From JAGWRA01 sp963711505 (lineage in GTDB: Bacteria > Acidobacteriota > Vicinamibacteria > Vicinamibacterales > CAVVIG01), in the NCBI GenBank assembly GCA_963711505.1, contig CAVQEJ010000004.1:97783-161782 (forward strand): DNA of 64,000 bases. Direction: 5' to 3'. Under the pieces are notes generated by a model. It was not told where the DNA came from and made no database searches. It worked only from the letters and a program-made list of their open reading frames with translations. Within the stretch, counting starts at the first letter, position 1; every line of letters begins with the position of its first letter. This document shows positions 38,512 through 49,378 of this stretch, piece by piece. The position numbers and the translations under genes are program-made.

Positions 38512-38579
38512 CCGTTCGCCGTTACGCGCCTCGCCGCCCCGGTAGGCGCGGCCCGCCCGATTGCGGTACCCTCTCCGGG

Positions 38580-39486
38580 ATGCGCATCCTGGTTCTCGGC
38601 GCCGGCGCCATCGGCACCTTCTACGGCGCCCGGCTCTCCGCCCATCACGACGTCACGCTCGTCGGCCGTCCCGGCCACGTCGCGCGGATCGTCCGCGATG
38701 GGGTCCGCGTGACCGGTCTCGACGAGGCGACGTACCGCGTCGGCGCCGCGACCGAGCCGGGACCGATCGCGCCCGACACGCTGATCCTGCTGACGACGAA
38801 GGTGTACGACAGCGAGGCGGCGATCCGGCCGCTCGTCGGCCGGCTCGGTCCCGACAACTGCATCCTCTGCCTCCAGAACGGGCTCGACGCGGAGGCGATC
38901 GTGCGGGACGTCGTGGGCGGGCGCTGCCCGGTGCTGCGCGGCATCGTGCAGTTCGGCGTCACGTTCGTCGAGCCCGGCGTGGTCGCGATGAAGGCCCGAG
39001 GCTACACGTCGATCGAGCCGCACGCCCGGGCCGGCGAGCTGGCCGATCTCGCTCACGGGCTGCGGCCTCGACGGGCGGGTGTCGGCCGACATCCGCGACG
39101 AGATGTGGCGCAAGGTGATCGTGAACTGCGTCATCAATCCGCTGACCGCCATGACCCGCATGGAGGTCGGCTGGGTGGCCGACGAGCGGGTCGACCCGCT
39201 GAAGCAGCGGATCGTCGACGAGTGCGTGGCCGTGGCGGCGAAGGATGGCGTCCGGATCGCCGACGACTTCGTCCGGACGATCAACGAGATGTACCGGCCG
39301 TCGACGAATCTCTCGTCGATGGATCAGGATCTGCGGAAGGGGCGCCGCACGGAGATCGCCTGGCTCAACGGCGCCGTGGTGGAACTCGGGGCGCGGTACG
39401 GGATCGCCTGCCCGGTGAACGGGGCGCTGGCCGATATCATCCGGGCGCTGGAGCCAACCGACGGGACCGGAGACCGTAGACTGTAG
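38580..39486 (+). CDS. 2-dehydropantoate 2-reductase family protein (copy 2, one frameshift)
   Basis: ApbA/PanE-family reductase, about 301 residues. Rossmann loop LVLGAGAIGTFYGARLS, then TLILLTTKVYDSEAAIRPL with the family's Lys, LCLQNGLDAEAIV in the QNG position, and WRKVIVNCVINPLTAMT in the C-terminal domain with the catalytic Lys. At about 39055 the frame shifts: LADLAHG continues GCGLDGRVSADIRDEMWRK. The gene ends inside a period-7 repeat whose first unit supplies its last codons and TAG. It precedes an oxoamine synthase and a deacylase, so it may reduce a 2-oxo acid other than ketopantoate. Confidence 0.87.
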
Positions 39487-39521
39487 ACTGTAGCCCGGAG
39501 CCTGGAGCCCGTAGACCGTCG
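39468..39521. repeat. Seven-base-period repeat, locus 5
   Basis: GACCGTA GACTGTA GACTGTA GCCCGGA GCCTGGA GCCCGTA GACCGTC: seven consecutive heptads with only single-base changes, overlapping the last codons of the reductase and ending 15 bp before the next start. Confidence 0.85.
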
Positions 39522-39535
39522 CAGAGGAGTCTGAG

Positions 39536-40766
39536 ATGTCGCTGGAGAAGCTGAACGCCGCACTGAAGAACGAAGTGGCCGCGCTCGAACGCGAGGGGCG
39601 TGCCAAGGCTCCCGAACGGATCATCACCGGCTACGTGCCGCCGACCGACGGCCGCGGTCCGCGGTACCGGCTGCAGGGGAGCGATCTGGAGTTCCTGCGG
39701 ATGAACTCGAACAGCTACCTGTCGCTGTCGAACCATCCGGCGCTGCTCGAGGCCGCCGACGAGGCGTCACGGCGCTTCGGCGCGGGCCCCGGCGCCGTGC
39801 GGTTCATCGACGGGACGTCGAGCGAGCACGTCGCGCTCGAGGCGCGCATCGCGAAGTTCACCGGCCGCCCGGCCGCGCGCGCGTTCAACTCGGCCTACAC
39901 CTCCGTGCTCGGGCTCGCGATGACGCTGGCGGGTTCCGAGACCTACTGGGTCGGCGACGAGCTGAACCACAACTGCATCATCCGCGCGATGCGCATTGCG
40001 AGCGTGCCGAAGGAGCTGCGGGCGATCTACAAGCACAACGACATGGCCGACCTGGCCCGGCAGCTCGATCAGGTGCCGTCGGGCGTCGCCCGCGTCGTCG
40101 TCATTTTCGACGGCATCTTCAGCATGCGCGGCGACAACGCGCCGGTTGCCGAGATTCGAGCAGATCGTGCGCCGCTACGAGGGCAAGTACCGGGACGGCG
40201 TCGTCACCGTGATGGACGACTCGCACGGCATCGGCGCCTATGGCGCGCGCGGCCGTGGGACGGAGGACTTCTGCGGCACGCCGGTCGACATCCTGGTCGG
40301 CACGTTCGGCAAGGCCTTCGGCGTGAACGGCGGGTTCGTCGCCGGCAGCCCCGAGCTGGCCGAGGCGATGCGGCAGAAGGCCGACACCTACATCTATACG
40401 AACCCGCTCGGGGCCGCCGACTGCGCCGCGGCCGTCAACGCCATTGACATCGCCGACGGCGACGAGGGGCGGCAGCGGCTGAAGAACCTGGGCGAGCGGA
40501 CAAAGCAGCTCCGCGACGGGCTGAAGGCGCTCGGGCTCGAGTCGATCCCCGGGCCGCACCCGGTCGTGCCGCTGCTCCTCCGCGACACCGAGCGCGTGCG
40601 CCAGTACGTGCGCGGGCTGTTCGAGCGGGGCATCCTGGCCGTCGGCCTCACCTTCCCGGTGGTGCCGCGCGGCGACGAGACGATCCGCTTCCAGGTGAAC
40701 GCCGCGCACACGGCGGCCGACATCGACCAGGTGCTCGGCGCCCTGAACGCGCTGATCGGCGGCTGA
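39536..40766 (+). CDS. Alpha-oxoamine synthase, glycine C-acetyltransferase-like (one frameshift)
   Basis: PLP enzyme joining an amino acid with an acyl-CoA, about 409 residues. Family landmarks: LRMNSNSYLSLSNHPALLEA, GAVRFIDGTSSEHVALE, WVGDELNHNCIIRAMR, VTVMDDSHGIGAYG with the PLP-contacting Asp and His, and VGTFGKAFGVNGGF where the Lys binds PLP. The glycine C-acetyltransferase (Kbl) and serine palmitoyl/8-amino-7-oxononanoate synthases are close relatives; GTSSEHVALE and TYIYTNPLG lean to Kbl. The frame moves by one at about 40155 (VAEI to RFEQIVRRYEGKY). ATG 39536 follows AGAGGAGTCTGAG. Threonine dehydrogenase is not nearby. Confidence 0.87.
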
Positions 40767-40770
40767 CCTC

Positions 40771-42849
40771 ATGAGGTTGTCCATGCCCACCCGTCGAGCC
40801 GTCTTCGTCCGTCTCGTCGCGTCGACCGCCCTGCTGCTGGCCGTATTCGGCGGGCGCCAGCCGGCCGCCCAGCGCCGAGCGGCATCATTCACTGTCGACG
40901 GGGCCCCACCCCCGTCGACGACGCTGCGGCGCTCGAAGACTCGCTGTCCTCGCGGAGCCGCAGGCGCTTCCCAGTACGACGTCATCCTCCGCCACGGCAC
41001 GATCTTCGACGGCACCGGCGCGCCGGGCTTCACGGGTGACGTCGCCATGGCCGGCGGTCACATCGCAAAGGTGGGGATCTCTCGGGCAGTCACGCGCGGC
41101 TCGAGCTGGACGTCACCGGCCTGTACGTCGCCCCGGGCTTCCTCAACATCCACAGCCATGCGACGGCCGAAGCCGTGCCGACGGCCGTGAACATGCTGAT
41201 GCAGGGAGTCACCACCGAGATCCTCAATCCCGACGGCGGCGGCAGCACCGACATCGAGAAGCAGCTCGCCGACTTCAGCCGCAACGGCCTGGCCGAGAAC
41301 CTCGGGGCGTACATCGGCTTCAACAGCGTCTGGGCCGAGGTGATGGGAGCCGACGATCACCGCGCCACCCCTGACGACGTCGATCGGATGCGCCGCATCG
41401 TGCTCGACAACCTCCAGCGGGGCGCCTGGGGCGTGTCGGCCGGACTCGACTACAAGCCGGCGTACTACGCCACGACGGACGAAGTCGTGAAGGTCGTCTC
41501 GGTGGCGCGGCCCTGGCGGACGAACTTCCCGAATCACGACCGCCTGACGCCCGAGTCGGGCTTCAGCTCGCTGCTGGGCATGCGCGAGACGATCGCCATC
41601 GGCGAGCGGGCCGGGCTCGTGCCGGTGATCACGCACATGAAGGTGCAGGGACACGAGCAGGGGAGCGCGCCGCAGATCATCCGGTCGATGGACGAGGCGA
41701 CGGCGCGCGGCCACTACACGGCCGCCGATCAGTATCCGTATCTGGCCGGCGAGACGAGCCTGGGCGCGCTGCTCGTGCCGGGCTGGGCGCAGGCGGGCGG
41801 GCGCGAGGCGATGCTGAAGCGCTTTCAGGACCCCGCACAGCACGCGCGCATCGTCGCCGACATCGAGTCGGCCATGAAGGCCCGCTTCGGCGGCCCGCAG
41901 GGCGTCTACCTGCCCGAGTCGCAGCGCGAGCTGACCGACATCATGAAGGCCATGCACCTGGGCGCCGGGGAGACGGTCATCCGGCTGCTCGAGGAGAAGA
42001 GCCGGCCGGCCATCCTGCGCTTCGGCATCGAGCGCGACGTCGTCCGGATCATGCAGAACCCCGTCACGGCGATCGCCTGCGACTGCGGGGCGTCGCTCGC
42101 CACGCACATCCATCCCCGGTACTACGGCACCTTCCCGCGGGTGCTCGGGCACTACGTGCGGGAGACGCACGCGCTGACCTGGGCCGACGCCATCCGGAAG
42201 ATGACCGGCCTGCCGGCGAGCACGATTGGCATGGTCGACCGCGGCTTCCTCGCGCCCGGCATGGCCGCCGACGTCACCGTGTTCGATCCGAAGACGGTCA
42301 TCGACCACTCGACCTACGCGGATCCCGCGCGTCCGGCCGAGGGCATCCGCGACGTCTTCGTGAACGGCCAGCTGGCGCTGCGCGACGGGAAGCCGACCGG
42401 TGTCCGAGCCGGTGCCGTGCTGACGCGGACGGAGCACATGCCGAGCCGGCCGATGGGCACCACCGGCGCGCGCAGCCTGCGGGTGCAGGGGATGCTGAGC
42501 GCCGCCGCCGGAGACGGCTCGGCGAGGTCCGTGATGGGGACGCGCGTCGCCATGACGGTGACGCAGGCCGCCGGCAGCCGCCGGGCTCGCGGTCAGTTCC
42601 GGTTCCAGGATCGGTCGACGGGGACGGCGATCCGGATGATGGACTGGGGGGTGCTGCAGACGCGCGGCCGGTGGGCGACGATCACGGGCCGGGCCCTGCG
42701 TGCGGCCGGGCGGTGCCGAGCAGGCGGTCACGGTCATCGTCGATCGGGCCGATCCCCGATCGCCGGGCACGATGACGTTCGTGCTGCAGGCCTCGGGCGG
42801 GTATCACTTCGAAGGGACGATGACGGGGGGCGGAAAGGCGGAGTTCTGA
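40771..42849 (+). CDS. N-acyl-D-amino-acid deacylase / D-aminoacylase-type amidohydrolase (two frameshifts)
   Basis: Exported amidohydrolase of about 690 residues. Signal peptide from ATG 40771 (or 40783) ends FGGRQPAAQ. A 30-residue unusual linker follows, then the family opening YDVILRHGTIFDGTGAPG and the metal motif FLNIHSHATAEA. The substrate-side Lys/His region is HMKVQGHEQG, and it ends GLPASTIGMVDRGFLAPG, DVTVFDPKTVID and a C-terminal beta barrel. Frames change at about 41085 (one lost base) and 42715 (one extra); the repaired end is GGKAEF at 42849. Likely frees D-amino acids or N-acyl peptides for use by the neighbouring genes. Confidence 0.87.
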
Positions 42850-42857
42850 GGGGTGGG

Positions 42858-43085
42858 GAGTCAGTTGTGAGTTGTGAGTTGTCGGTTATGAGTTGTGAGT
42901 AGTGAGTAGTGAGTAGTGAGTAGTGAGTAATGAGTAATGAGTAATGAGTAATGAGTTGAATGAGTCATGAGTTGTGAGTCTGAACGACCTCGACCAGACT
43001 CAAGACTCAAGACTCAAGACTCAAGACTCAAGACTCAAGACTCAAGACTCAAGACTCAAGACTCAAGACTCATAACTCACAACTA
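42858..43085. repeat. Large seven-base-period repeat block, locus 6
   Basis: The strongest period-7 tract. It opens with GAGTTGT-type heptads, passes to GTGAGTA and then AATGAGT units (42892-42960), and after a short unique middle continues as GACTCAA: ten perfect copies from 42997 and an eleventh, GACTCAT. The final CTCATAACTCACAACT is complementary to the opening heptads, so the block can fold on itself. AT content is much higher than elsewhere in the window. Non-coding. Confidence 0.9.
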
Positions 43086-43091
43086 CTCCCC

Positions 43092-43794
43092 TCATCTCCA
43101 CCCCACCCGCACCAGGTCGCCGCGATACGGGATCAGCCGTCCGGCGTAGACGTCGATCGAGAACCGCATCGGTTCGTACCCACGCGCCTGCACGAGCACG
43201 TCGTGCTGCCCGGCGACGAGGGTCAGCGGCTGTCGCGTGCTGCGGAAGTCCTCCACGCGTCCCACGTAGTACCCATCCACGTACACGAGCGCATCGTCGG
43301 GGTGCAGGTCGAAGGTGACTGCGCCATACGAGGCGTACGGCTCGCCCGCGAACACCGGCGGCGGCGCCGCCCAGCGGAAGGGGGCGACGCGTGCCGATGT
43401 ACAGCCCGACCGAGAACCGCCGGCTGCCGCTCCACCACGGCCACGCCCGATACGCGTTCACGACGACGGCCGGCGGCACGATGCGGACGTGACGCGCGTA
43501 GCGGTCGTCTCGGTCGCGGCGATCGTCACGGTCGCGCCGCTCGAACCGCCGGTCGTCGCGATCGCGCCGCCGATCGGCGCGGAAGCGCTCGTCGCGATCG
43601 CCGCCGCGGCTCGGGCCGCGCCCGTTCGTCGCGGCGGTGCGCGGCCGCGCCTGCGCGCTGGGCGTCCGAGCCTGCGTGCGTGGCCGGGCTGGCGCTGCCG
43701 CTCATGGTCCTGACCCGCCGCGGCGCGCAGCCGGCAGGCCCCGAGCGTCAGAGGGCGAGCAGGGCGATCGGCGTCGGGTGTGTCGAATCTTCAT
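43092..43794 (-). CDS. PEGA-domain exported protein (frameshifts)
   Basis: About 230 residues. ATG 43794 with GGGAGGAGG upstream starts a probable signal peptide whose frame is damaged (MKIRH then PTPIALLAL in a second frame). A charged Arg/Asp repeat region (RDRDDRRFERRDRDD) leads to VVVNAYRAWPWWSGSRR and then the PEGA domain: YGAVTFDLHPDDALVYVDG, VGRVEDF, LTLVAGQHDVLVQARGYE. PEGA domains are surface or cell-envelope beta modules, here probably periplasmic. Another frame change lies near 43385 (LYIGT to APFRWAAP). Its stop is 6 bp from the repeat block. Confidence 0.7.
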
Positions 43795-44221
43795 GGCCTC
43801 CTCCCGTTTCTGACGCGGTGTGCCGTGCGACGCGAGGACGCTTGCGACGGGTGCTGTTCAAGAACAGGGCAAAGTGCCTGCCATGCCGGAATCGCCCGCC
43901 ATTAGCGCCATGGGGTCGATCGACCGGCAGCGGGTGTCATGTCGAGGGTGCGTGGTGTGTCAGCCCGGGAGGACGGCGGCGAGCGAAGCGCAGGCTGCTG
44001 GTGCAGCTTCCGTGGAGCGCGGTCGAGAAGTTCTTACCGAGGCGATCCATCCCTTGTGTTCATCCATCGTGGTGCGCGGTGACAGCTTCCCGCCGCGTCC
44101 CGTTGCAGTCGTCATGATTATCTTTGTGTCAAGTGAGAAATGTCTGCAGAAATGGCCAGAAACAGGCATGAATATAGGATACGCGCTCCCATAGATAATC
44201 TACCGATTCGAGAATGTCGCC
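43795..44221. other. Divergent intergenic region, 427 bp
   Basis: Upstream of the PEGA gene and the PadR gene. The right half (44100-44215) is clearly AT-richer, with TATAGG-like and GATAAT-like boxes (GAATATAGGATACG, ATAGATAATC), so the PadR/ADOP promoter and its autoregulatory site are most likely here. No gene seen. Confidence 0.4.
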
Positions 44222-44580
44222 ATGCCAAAGCGAGGCGCGCCACCGCTACAGGGCGATCTGCTCCAGGGCAACGCTCGACGTCCTGATCCTGAAAACGCTC
44301 GCCATCGGGCCGGCCCACGGCCACACCATCGCCCACGTCAGATCGCCCACCAGTCCGAGGAGGTGCTGCAGGTCGAGCACGGGCTCGCTCTACCCGGCGC
44401 TTCACCGCCTGGAGGACCGCGGCTCCATCGCCTCGTTCTGGGGCACGTCCGAAAACAACCGGCGCGCCCGCTACTACCGCCTCACGCCGGCGGGCCGCCG
44501 CCAACTGGCCGAGCAGACCGAGCCGCTGGGACCTGCTGGTCGAGGCGATCAACCGCGTCCTGAAGCCGGCCGCGGAATGA
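44222..44580 (+). pseudogene. PadR-family transcriptional regulator, several frameshifts
   Basis: Winged-helix repressor of the type that precedes ADOP permeases in Acidobacteria. Pieces in three frames fit the family end to end: KRGAPPLQGDLLQG, then LDVLILKTLAIGPAHGH, SEEVLQVEHG, SLYPALHRLEDRGSIAS, RARYYRLTPAGRRQL and a C-terminal DLLVEAINRVLKPAAE ending at TGA 44578. Changes lie at about 44270, 44338, 44385 and 44525; at least three behave as one extra base. About 118 residues when repaired. Represses itself and the permease in known cases. Confidence 0.8.
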
Positions 44581-44595
44581 CGAGGGAGCCGCGCC

Positions 44596-47378
44596 ATGAG
44601 CTGGCGAGCGCTTCCTGCGACCGCGGGCCGGTGGGACGCCGAGCGGGCAAGCGAGCTGGAGTCGTACCTGGCGATCGAGACCGACGAGAACATCGCGCGC
44701 GGGCATGGCGCCCGAGGCGGCGCGCGCGGCCGCGCGCCGCAAGCTGGGCAACACGACGCTGGATCCGCGAGGAGATCTACCGGCATGAACACCGATCGGC
44801 TGGCTCGAAACGATCTGGCAGGACATCCGATACGGCGGCCGCCTGCTGCGCCGTCAATCCGGCGTTCACCGCGGTCGCGCTCCTCTCGCTGACGCTCGGC
44901 ATCGGCGCCAACACCGCCATCTTCCAGCTCGCTCGACACGCCGTCAGGCTGCAGTGCGCTGCCGGTGGAGGACCCGGCAGGAGCTGGCGCGCGATCAACG
45001 ATCGCGCCCGCGGCCACGGGCGCACCGGCACGCTTCACGGGCCGCCGGCCGAACCTGACCAACCCGCAGTGCGAGCGGATCCGCGCCGGGACCAGCGAGG
45101 CGTTCACGGGCCTGGCTGCGTGGGGCAGCCGGGCGCTTCGACCTCTGCGCACGGCGGCGCGTCGCGGCACGCTCAAGGCGCTGCTGGGTCAGCGGCGAGA
45201 TTCTTTTCGACGCTCGGCCTCCAGCCCGCTCACTGGCCGGCTGATCTGGGCCGTCGGATGACACCCGCGGCTGTGGATTGCCGCGGCGGCGGTCATCAGC
45301 TACGGCTTCTGGCAGCGGGAGTTCGGCGGCGAGCGCCGTCGGCGATCGGGCGGCTCGCTGACGCTCGATCGGGTGACCGCTTCGACATCATCGGCATGAC
45401 GCCGGCCGGCGTTCTACGGCGTCGAGGTCGGTTACAACTTCGATGTGGCGGTGCCGCATGTGCGTCGAACGCGCAGGCTGCGGGGCGAGCGACTCGGCGG
45501 CTCGACCACAGACAGTTCTGGTGGCTCGCGGCGCATGGGGCGGCTCGAGCCGGGCTGGACGGTCGACGCGTGCCAGCGACGCAACTGGCCGCGATTTCAC
45601 CCGGCATGTTCCAGGAGCACGGTGTCGCCGCGGTACACCTACACCGCCGGTCAGGCGAAGAACTACCAGGCCATGTCAGACTCGAGGCGCGTGCCCGGCG
45701 GCCGGCCGGCGTGTCGGACCTTCGCGGCAGTCAGTACGGACACGCCGCTGTGGCTGCTGCTGTCGATTGCCGGCGCTCGTGCTGCTGATCGCGTGCGCGA
45801 ACCTCGCGAACCTGCTGCTGGCGCGCGGCGGCCGCCCGCGAGCGCGAGATCGCCGTGCGTCTGGCGATTGGCGCGTCGCGGGTGCGGCGTCGTCCGGCAG
45901 CTGCATGGCCGAGAGCCTGCTGCTCGCCGCGGCCGGCGCGGCCCTCGGCGTCGTGCCTCGCCGCATGACCCTCAGCCGGTTGCTCGTCCACGGGCTCGCG
46001 ACCACGGCGCGAGCCAGCGTCGTGCTGGACCTGCGCGTCGACTGGCGCGTCGTTCGGCCTTCACAGTCGTGCTGGCCGCGGCTCACGTGCGCTGCTGTTC
46101 GGCCTCGCTCCGGCCATCCGCGCGACGCGCACGGCGCCCGGCCGCGGTCATGCAAGCGCCGGCGGTGGCCGCGGCCTCACCGACAGCGCGCGAGCGGTTC
46201 GGCGCTCCGCCGCGGCGCTCGTCGTGCGTGCAGGTGGCGGTGTCGCATGGTGCTCGTCGTCGCCGCCCTGCTCTTCGTGCGGACGCTGCAGAACCTGATG
46301 ACGCTGGATCCCGGCTTCCAGCCCGAGGGGCTCGTTTCGGTCGACGTGGATTCTCCGGCGGGCCCGACCTGCCCGAGTCGCGCCGCCACGCCATCGACCA
46401 GGATCTCCTGGGTCAACTCCGTGCCCTGCCCGCCGTGCAGGCCGCCGCACAGGTCGCCGAGGTGCCGCTCAGCGGGAACGTCTGGAACGACAACATCGTC
46501 ATTCATGGGGTTGTCCAATCCGGCGCGGTCGACTTCAATCGCGTCAGCCCGGGATCCTCCGCACGATGCGGACCCCCCTGCTGCGCGGCCGTGACTTCAA
46601 CGACCACGACGATGCGGCGTCCGCGCCGGTGGCGCTGGTCACAGCAGCGTTCGCCGCAGGCAGTTACTTCGGCGGAGACGATCCCATAGGCCGCCGGTTT
46701 CAAACCGAGGTGGGACCCGGCCAGATCAGTCCGCGTATCAAGTAGTAGGCGTGGTGGGGGATGCGAAGTATCGGACGCTCCGGGCGCCGCTCGCGCCAGT
46801 GGCCTACCTCGCCGCGGCACAGGATCCCGAAGCCGGACGCCTTCCCGTCGTTCCTGATTCGAGCGGGAGCTCCGCTGCCGACGGTCACGTCGGCCGTGAC
46901 CCGGATTGTCCGGCGCGTCGACTCGTCTGCCGTCGTCCGGTTCACGACCATGCAGGAACAGATGCACGACCTGCTGCTGCCGGAACGGCTGATGGCGACC
47001 CTCTCGGTGTTCTTCGGGGTGCTCGCGGGGCTGCTCGCGACGATCGGCTTCTACGGTGTGCTGTCGTACACGGTGACGCAGCGGCGGAACGAGATCGGGA
47101 ATTCCGGATGGCGCTCGGCGCCGACCGGCGGTCGGTGGCGTGGCTGATATTGAAGGACACCGCACGGCTGCTGGCCGTGGGCCTCGCGATCGGTCTGCTG
47201 CTGACGCTGGCGGCGGGGCGGACCGTCGGCCTCGCTGCTGTACGGCCTGAGCGCGCGCGATCCGCTGACCCTCGGGCTCGGGGTCCTGGGGATGGCCGCC
47301 GTGGCTCTGCTGGCGAGCTGGCTGCCGGCCGCGCGGGCGGCGCGCCTCGATCCGAAGGTCGCCCTGCGCGAAGAGTAG
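44596..47378 (+). pseudogene. ADOP-type ABC transporter permease (MacB-like), many frameshifts
   Basis: Acidobacterial duplicated orphan permease, about 900 residues. Opening soluble part (ERASELESYLAIETDENIARG) is typical of the family, then TAVALLSLTLGIGANTAIFQL as first membrane segment, a large MacB-type periplasmic domain with FFSTLGLQPA and SYGFWQREFGG, LLSIAGLVLLIACANLANL, REIAVRLAIGASR, LSVFFGVLAGLLATIGFYG and the closing MAAVALLASWLPAARAARLDP, which ends at 47378. At least fifteen frame changes, many within 60 bases of each other. The start ATG 44596 has CGAGGGAG upstream. Homology runs its whole length, so I read it as damaged sequence, not decay. Confidence 0.85.
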
Positions 47379-47386
47379 CGGCCGGC

Positions 47387-48282
47387 CTAGCCTGCCCGCT
47401 GCAGCACGTAGAGCAGGACCAGCACGCCGGCGACGATGCGATAGAATCGCGAACGGCGTGAAGCCGCGGGTGCGGACCCAGGCCATGAACCAGGCCACCG
47501 ACAGATAGGCGACGACGAACGACACCAGGGCGCCGACGAGGAGCACGCCCCATCCGTGCGCGTCGATGCCGGCGACGCCGAGCGGATTGGCGCCCCGGCC
47601 CAGCACCGACTTCAGCAGGTCGTAGCCCGTCGCGGCGGCCATCGTCGGCATCGACAGGAAGAAGGAGAACTCGAGGGCCGAGCTGCGCGACATGCCGGCG
47701 ACCTGGCCGGCCGCAATCGTCGACATCGATCGGGACGTTCCCGGGAAGACCGCCGACAGGATCTGGCAGGCGCCGATCCAGATCGCCTGGGGCAGCGACA
47801 TGTCGTCCATGCGCCAGGTCGTGATGCGGCCGGCGGCCGCGTCCGGTCCCCGCCGCTCCGCGCGTGCGTTCATGGCGTCGACCAGGTCACATGATCACGC
47901 CGCCGACGACGAGCGACCACCCCATCACCTGCAGGTTCTCGAGGTTCTTGCCGATCAGCTTCGTCAGCAGGAAGGCCGGGATGGCCGTCACGACGAAGGC
48001 GACGGTCGTCAGGCCGAGCGGGTGGGTGAGGACGTTGCGATCGCCGCGCTCACCCCGGGGAAAGGTCGACAGGAACTTCGCGATGCGCGGACCGAAGTAG
48101 ACGGGGAGGCACAGGATGGCGCCGAGCTGGATGACGACCGTGTACATCTTCCAGTAGCCATCGGTCAGGCTGATGTGGAGCAGGACTTCAGAAATCCGCA
48201 GGTGCGCCGTGGAACTGACCGGCAGGAACTCCGTGAGACCTTCGACGATACCCAGGACAACCGACAACAGGTAGTCGTGCAA
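47387..48282 (-). CDS. uppP: Undecaprenyl-diphosphatase (two frameshifts)
   Basis: Integral membrane phosphatase that recycles undecaprenyl diphosphate for cell-wall building. Starts at TTG 48282 with GGAGG 9 bases upstream; the usual opening VVLGIVEGLTEFLPVSSTAHL contains the Glu-rich catalytic motif, and PGTSRSMSTIAAG is the second. About eight membrane segments; about 297 residues after repair. Frames change near 47878 (GVIM to DLVDAMNARAERR) and 47450 (PFAI to YRIVAGVLVLLYVLQ), each as one extra base. Convergent with the ADOP gene, 9 bp apart. Confidence 0.9.
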
Positions 48283-48415
48283 TCCGCCCTCCTGTGAGCG
48301 ACCCGTGACAGGGTACTCCAGGACGTCTCAGGGCGCATCGCTTTCTTCCGTGGTACGCGCGGCGCGCGGATCGGCCGGCCGTCGAAGCCGACACGCGTCC
48401 GCGCGCCGCAATCGC

Positions 48416-49033
48416 TCATGCGTAGTGATGCCTGCCGAGCAGCCGCACCGTGCTCGCCTGCGGCCCCTTCGCCCCCTTCTCCTCGACGAACGCGACTTCG
48501 GTGCCGACCGTCAGGTCGTCGTACGTGCCGTTCACGACGCTGTCGCGATGGAAGTAGACCTCGTGACCGTCGGTACCCTGGACGAATCCGCAGTCCTGGT
48601 CGGGGACCAGGCGGACGACGTGGCCGTGCGGCGGCGCCTCGTGACTCTTGATCTCGCCGCGCTGGCGTCTCGCGTGGTCCTGCAGCCGCCGCCGCGCCGC
48701 GTCGAACGCCTCGCGCACGGCGACGTGCCCGTACTTCTGCGCCGCGCCGACCTCCGTCGCCTTCGCGCGCACCGGGGCTTCGATGTCCTGCAGGTGGCCG
48801 TGCAGCGTGGGGCTGTCGTGGCTGATCACGATCTCCTCGCCCGGCACGGTGAGGTCGATCCGGACGTGAAACCGCGCGCCACCCTTCTGGTGCCGCGGCC
48901 GCTCGATCGACACCCGGCACGCCGTGATGCGGTCGTAGTAGGTGTCGAGCTTGGCGGCGCGCCGGCGGACCTCGTCCTCCAGTGCGTCGGAGTGATCGAT
49001 GTTGCGAAACGTAACCTGGACGGGAAGTTCCAT
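48416..49033 (-). CDS. Ribosome hibernation factor (S30AE) fused to a cold-shock domain
   Basis: 205 residues from ATG 49033, with GAGGAG upstream; a longer open frame up to 49207 has no site. Residues 1-125 are a HPF/YfiA-type domain (VQVTFRNIDHSDALEDEV, HVRIDLTVPGEEIV, SPTLHGHLQDIEAPVR), which binds the 30S decoding area. Residues 136-200 are a cold-shock domain: HGHVVRLVPDQDCGFVQ is the RNP1-like strand, EVYFHRDSVV the second. The C-terminal dimerisation domain of long HPF is absent. The fusion would place an RNA-binding fold on a stalled ribosome. Single gene. Confidence 0.85.
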   Translation of the reverse strand: MELPVQVTFRNIDHSDALEDEVRRRAAKLDTYYDRITACRVSIERPRHQKGGARFHVRIDLTVPGEEIVISHDSPTLHGHLQDIEAPVRAKATEVGAAQKYGHVAVREAFDAARRRLQDHARRQRGEIKSHEAPPHGHVVRLVPDQDCGFVQGTDGHEVYFHRDSVVNGTYDDLTVGTEVAFVEEKGAKGPQASTVRLLGRHHYA

Positions 49034-49378
49034 GATGTTGGCTCCTCGTGAGTCCGGCCCCGATGGGACAGGGGTAGGGCTGTCACTCGATCTAGCAGGA
49101 GCTGTGCCAGTGCGCGGCAGCCGCCGGACGGCCCGGATGGCTCGTGCGGAAGGGCTGCCCGGCGCTGGCGCCGCAGGCGGCACCCCCCTCGGCCCGCGCG
49201 CGGGCACTTGTCCGCGCGGACCCGGGAAAAGGTTGGCGGAAATGCCTGTCAGCGCCGGGCGTGGCGCGACGCCGCGCGGCGCGGCGAGGCGAGGCGGCTG
49301 AGCTGGATCGGCGGCAGATGGGGTGGCCTGCTAGAGTGTGGCGTGCTTCACGCGGTCCGGCACCCTCCAGGCAGGAGC
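49034..49378. other. Divergent intergenic region, 345 bp
   Basis: Between the hibernation-factor and TonB-receptor-like genes. G/C-rich, with dense CGCGGCG runs around 49260-49300; no repeat of the window's families and no clear promoter or gene. Confidence 0.35.

Noticed and set aside
42997..43073. CRISPR array
   Set aside because: Units are seven bases, adjacent, with no spacers.
29065..47378. Programmed ribosomal frameshifting
   Set aside because: Too many sites, no common slippery sequence, and shifts in unrelated genes.
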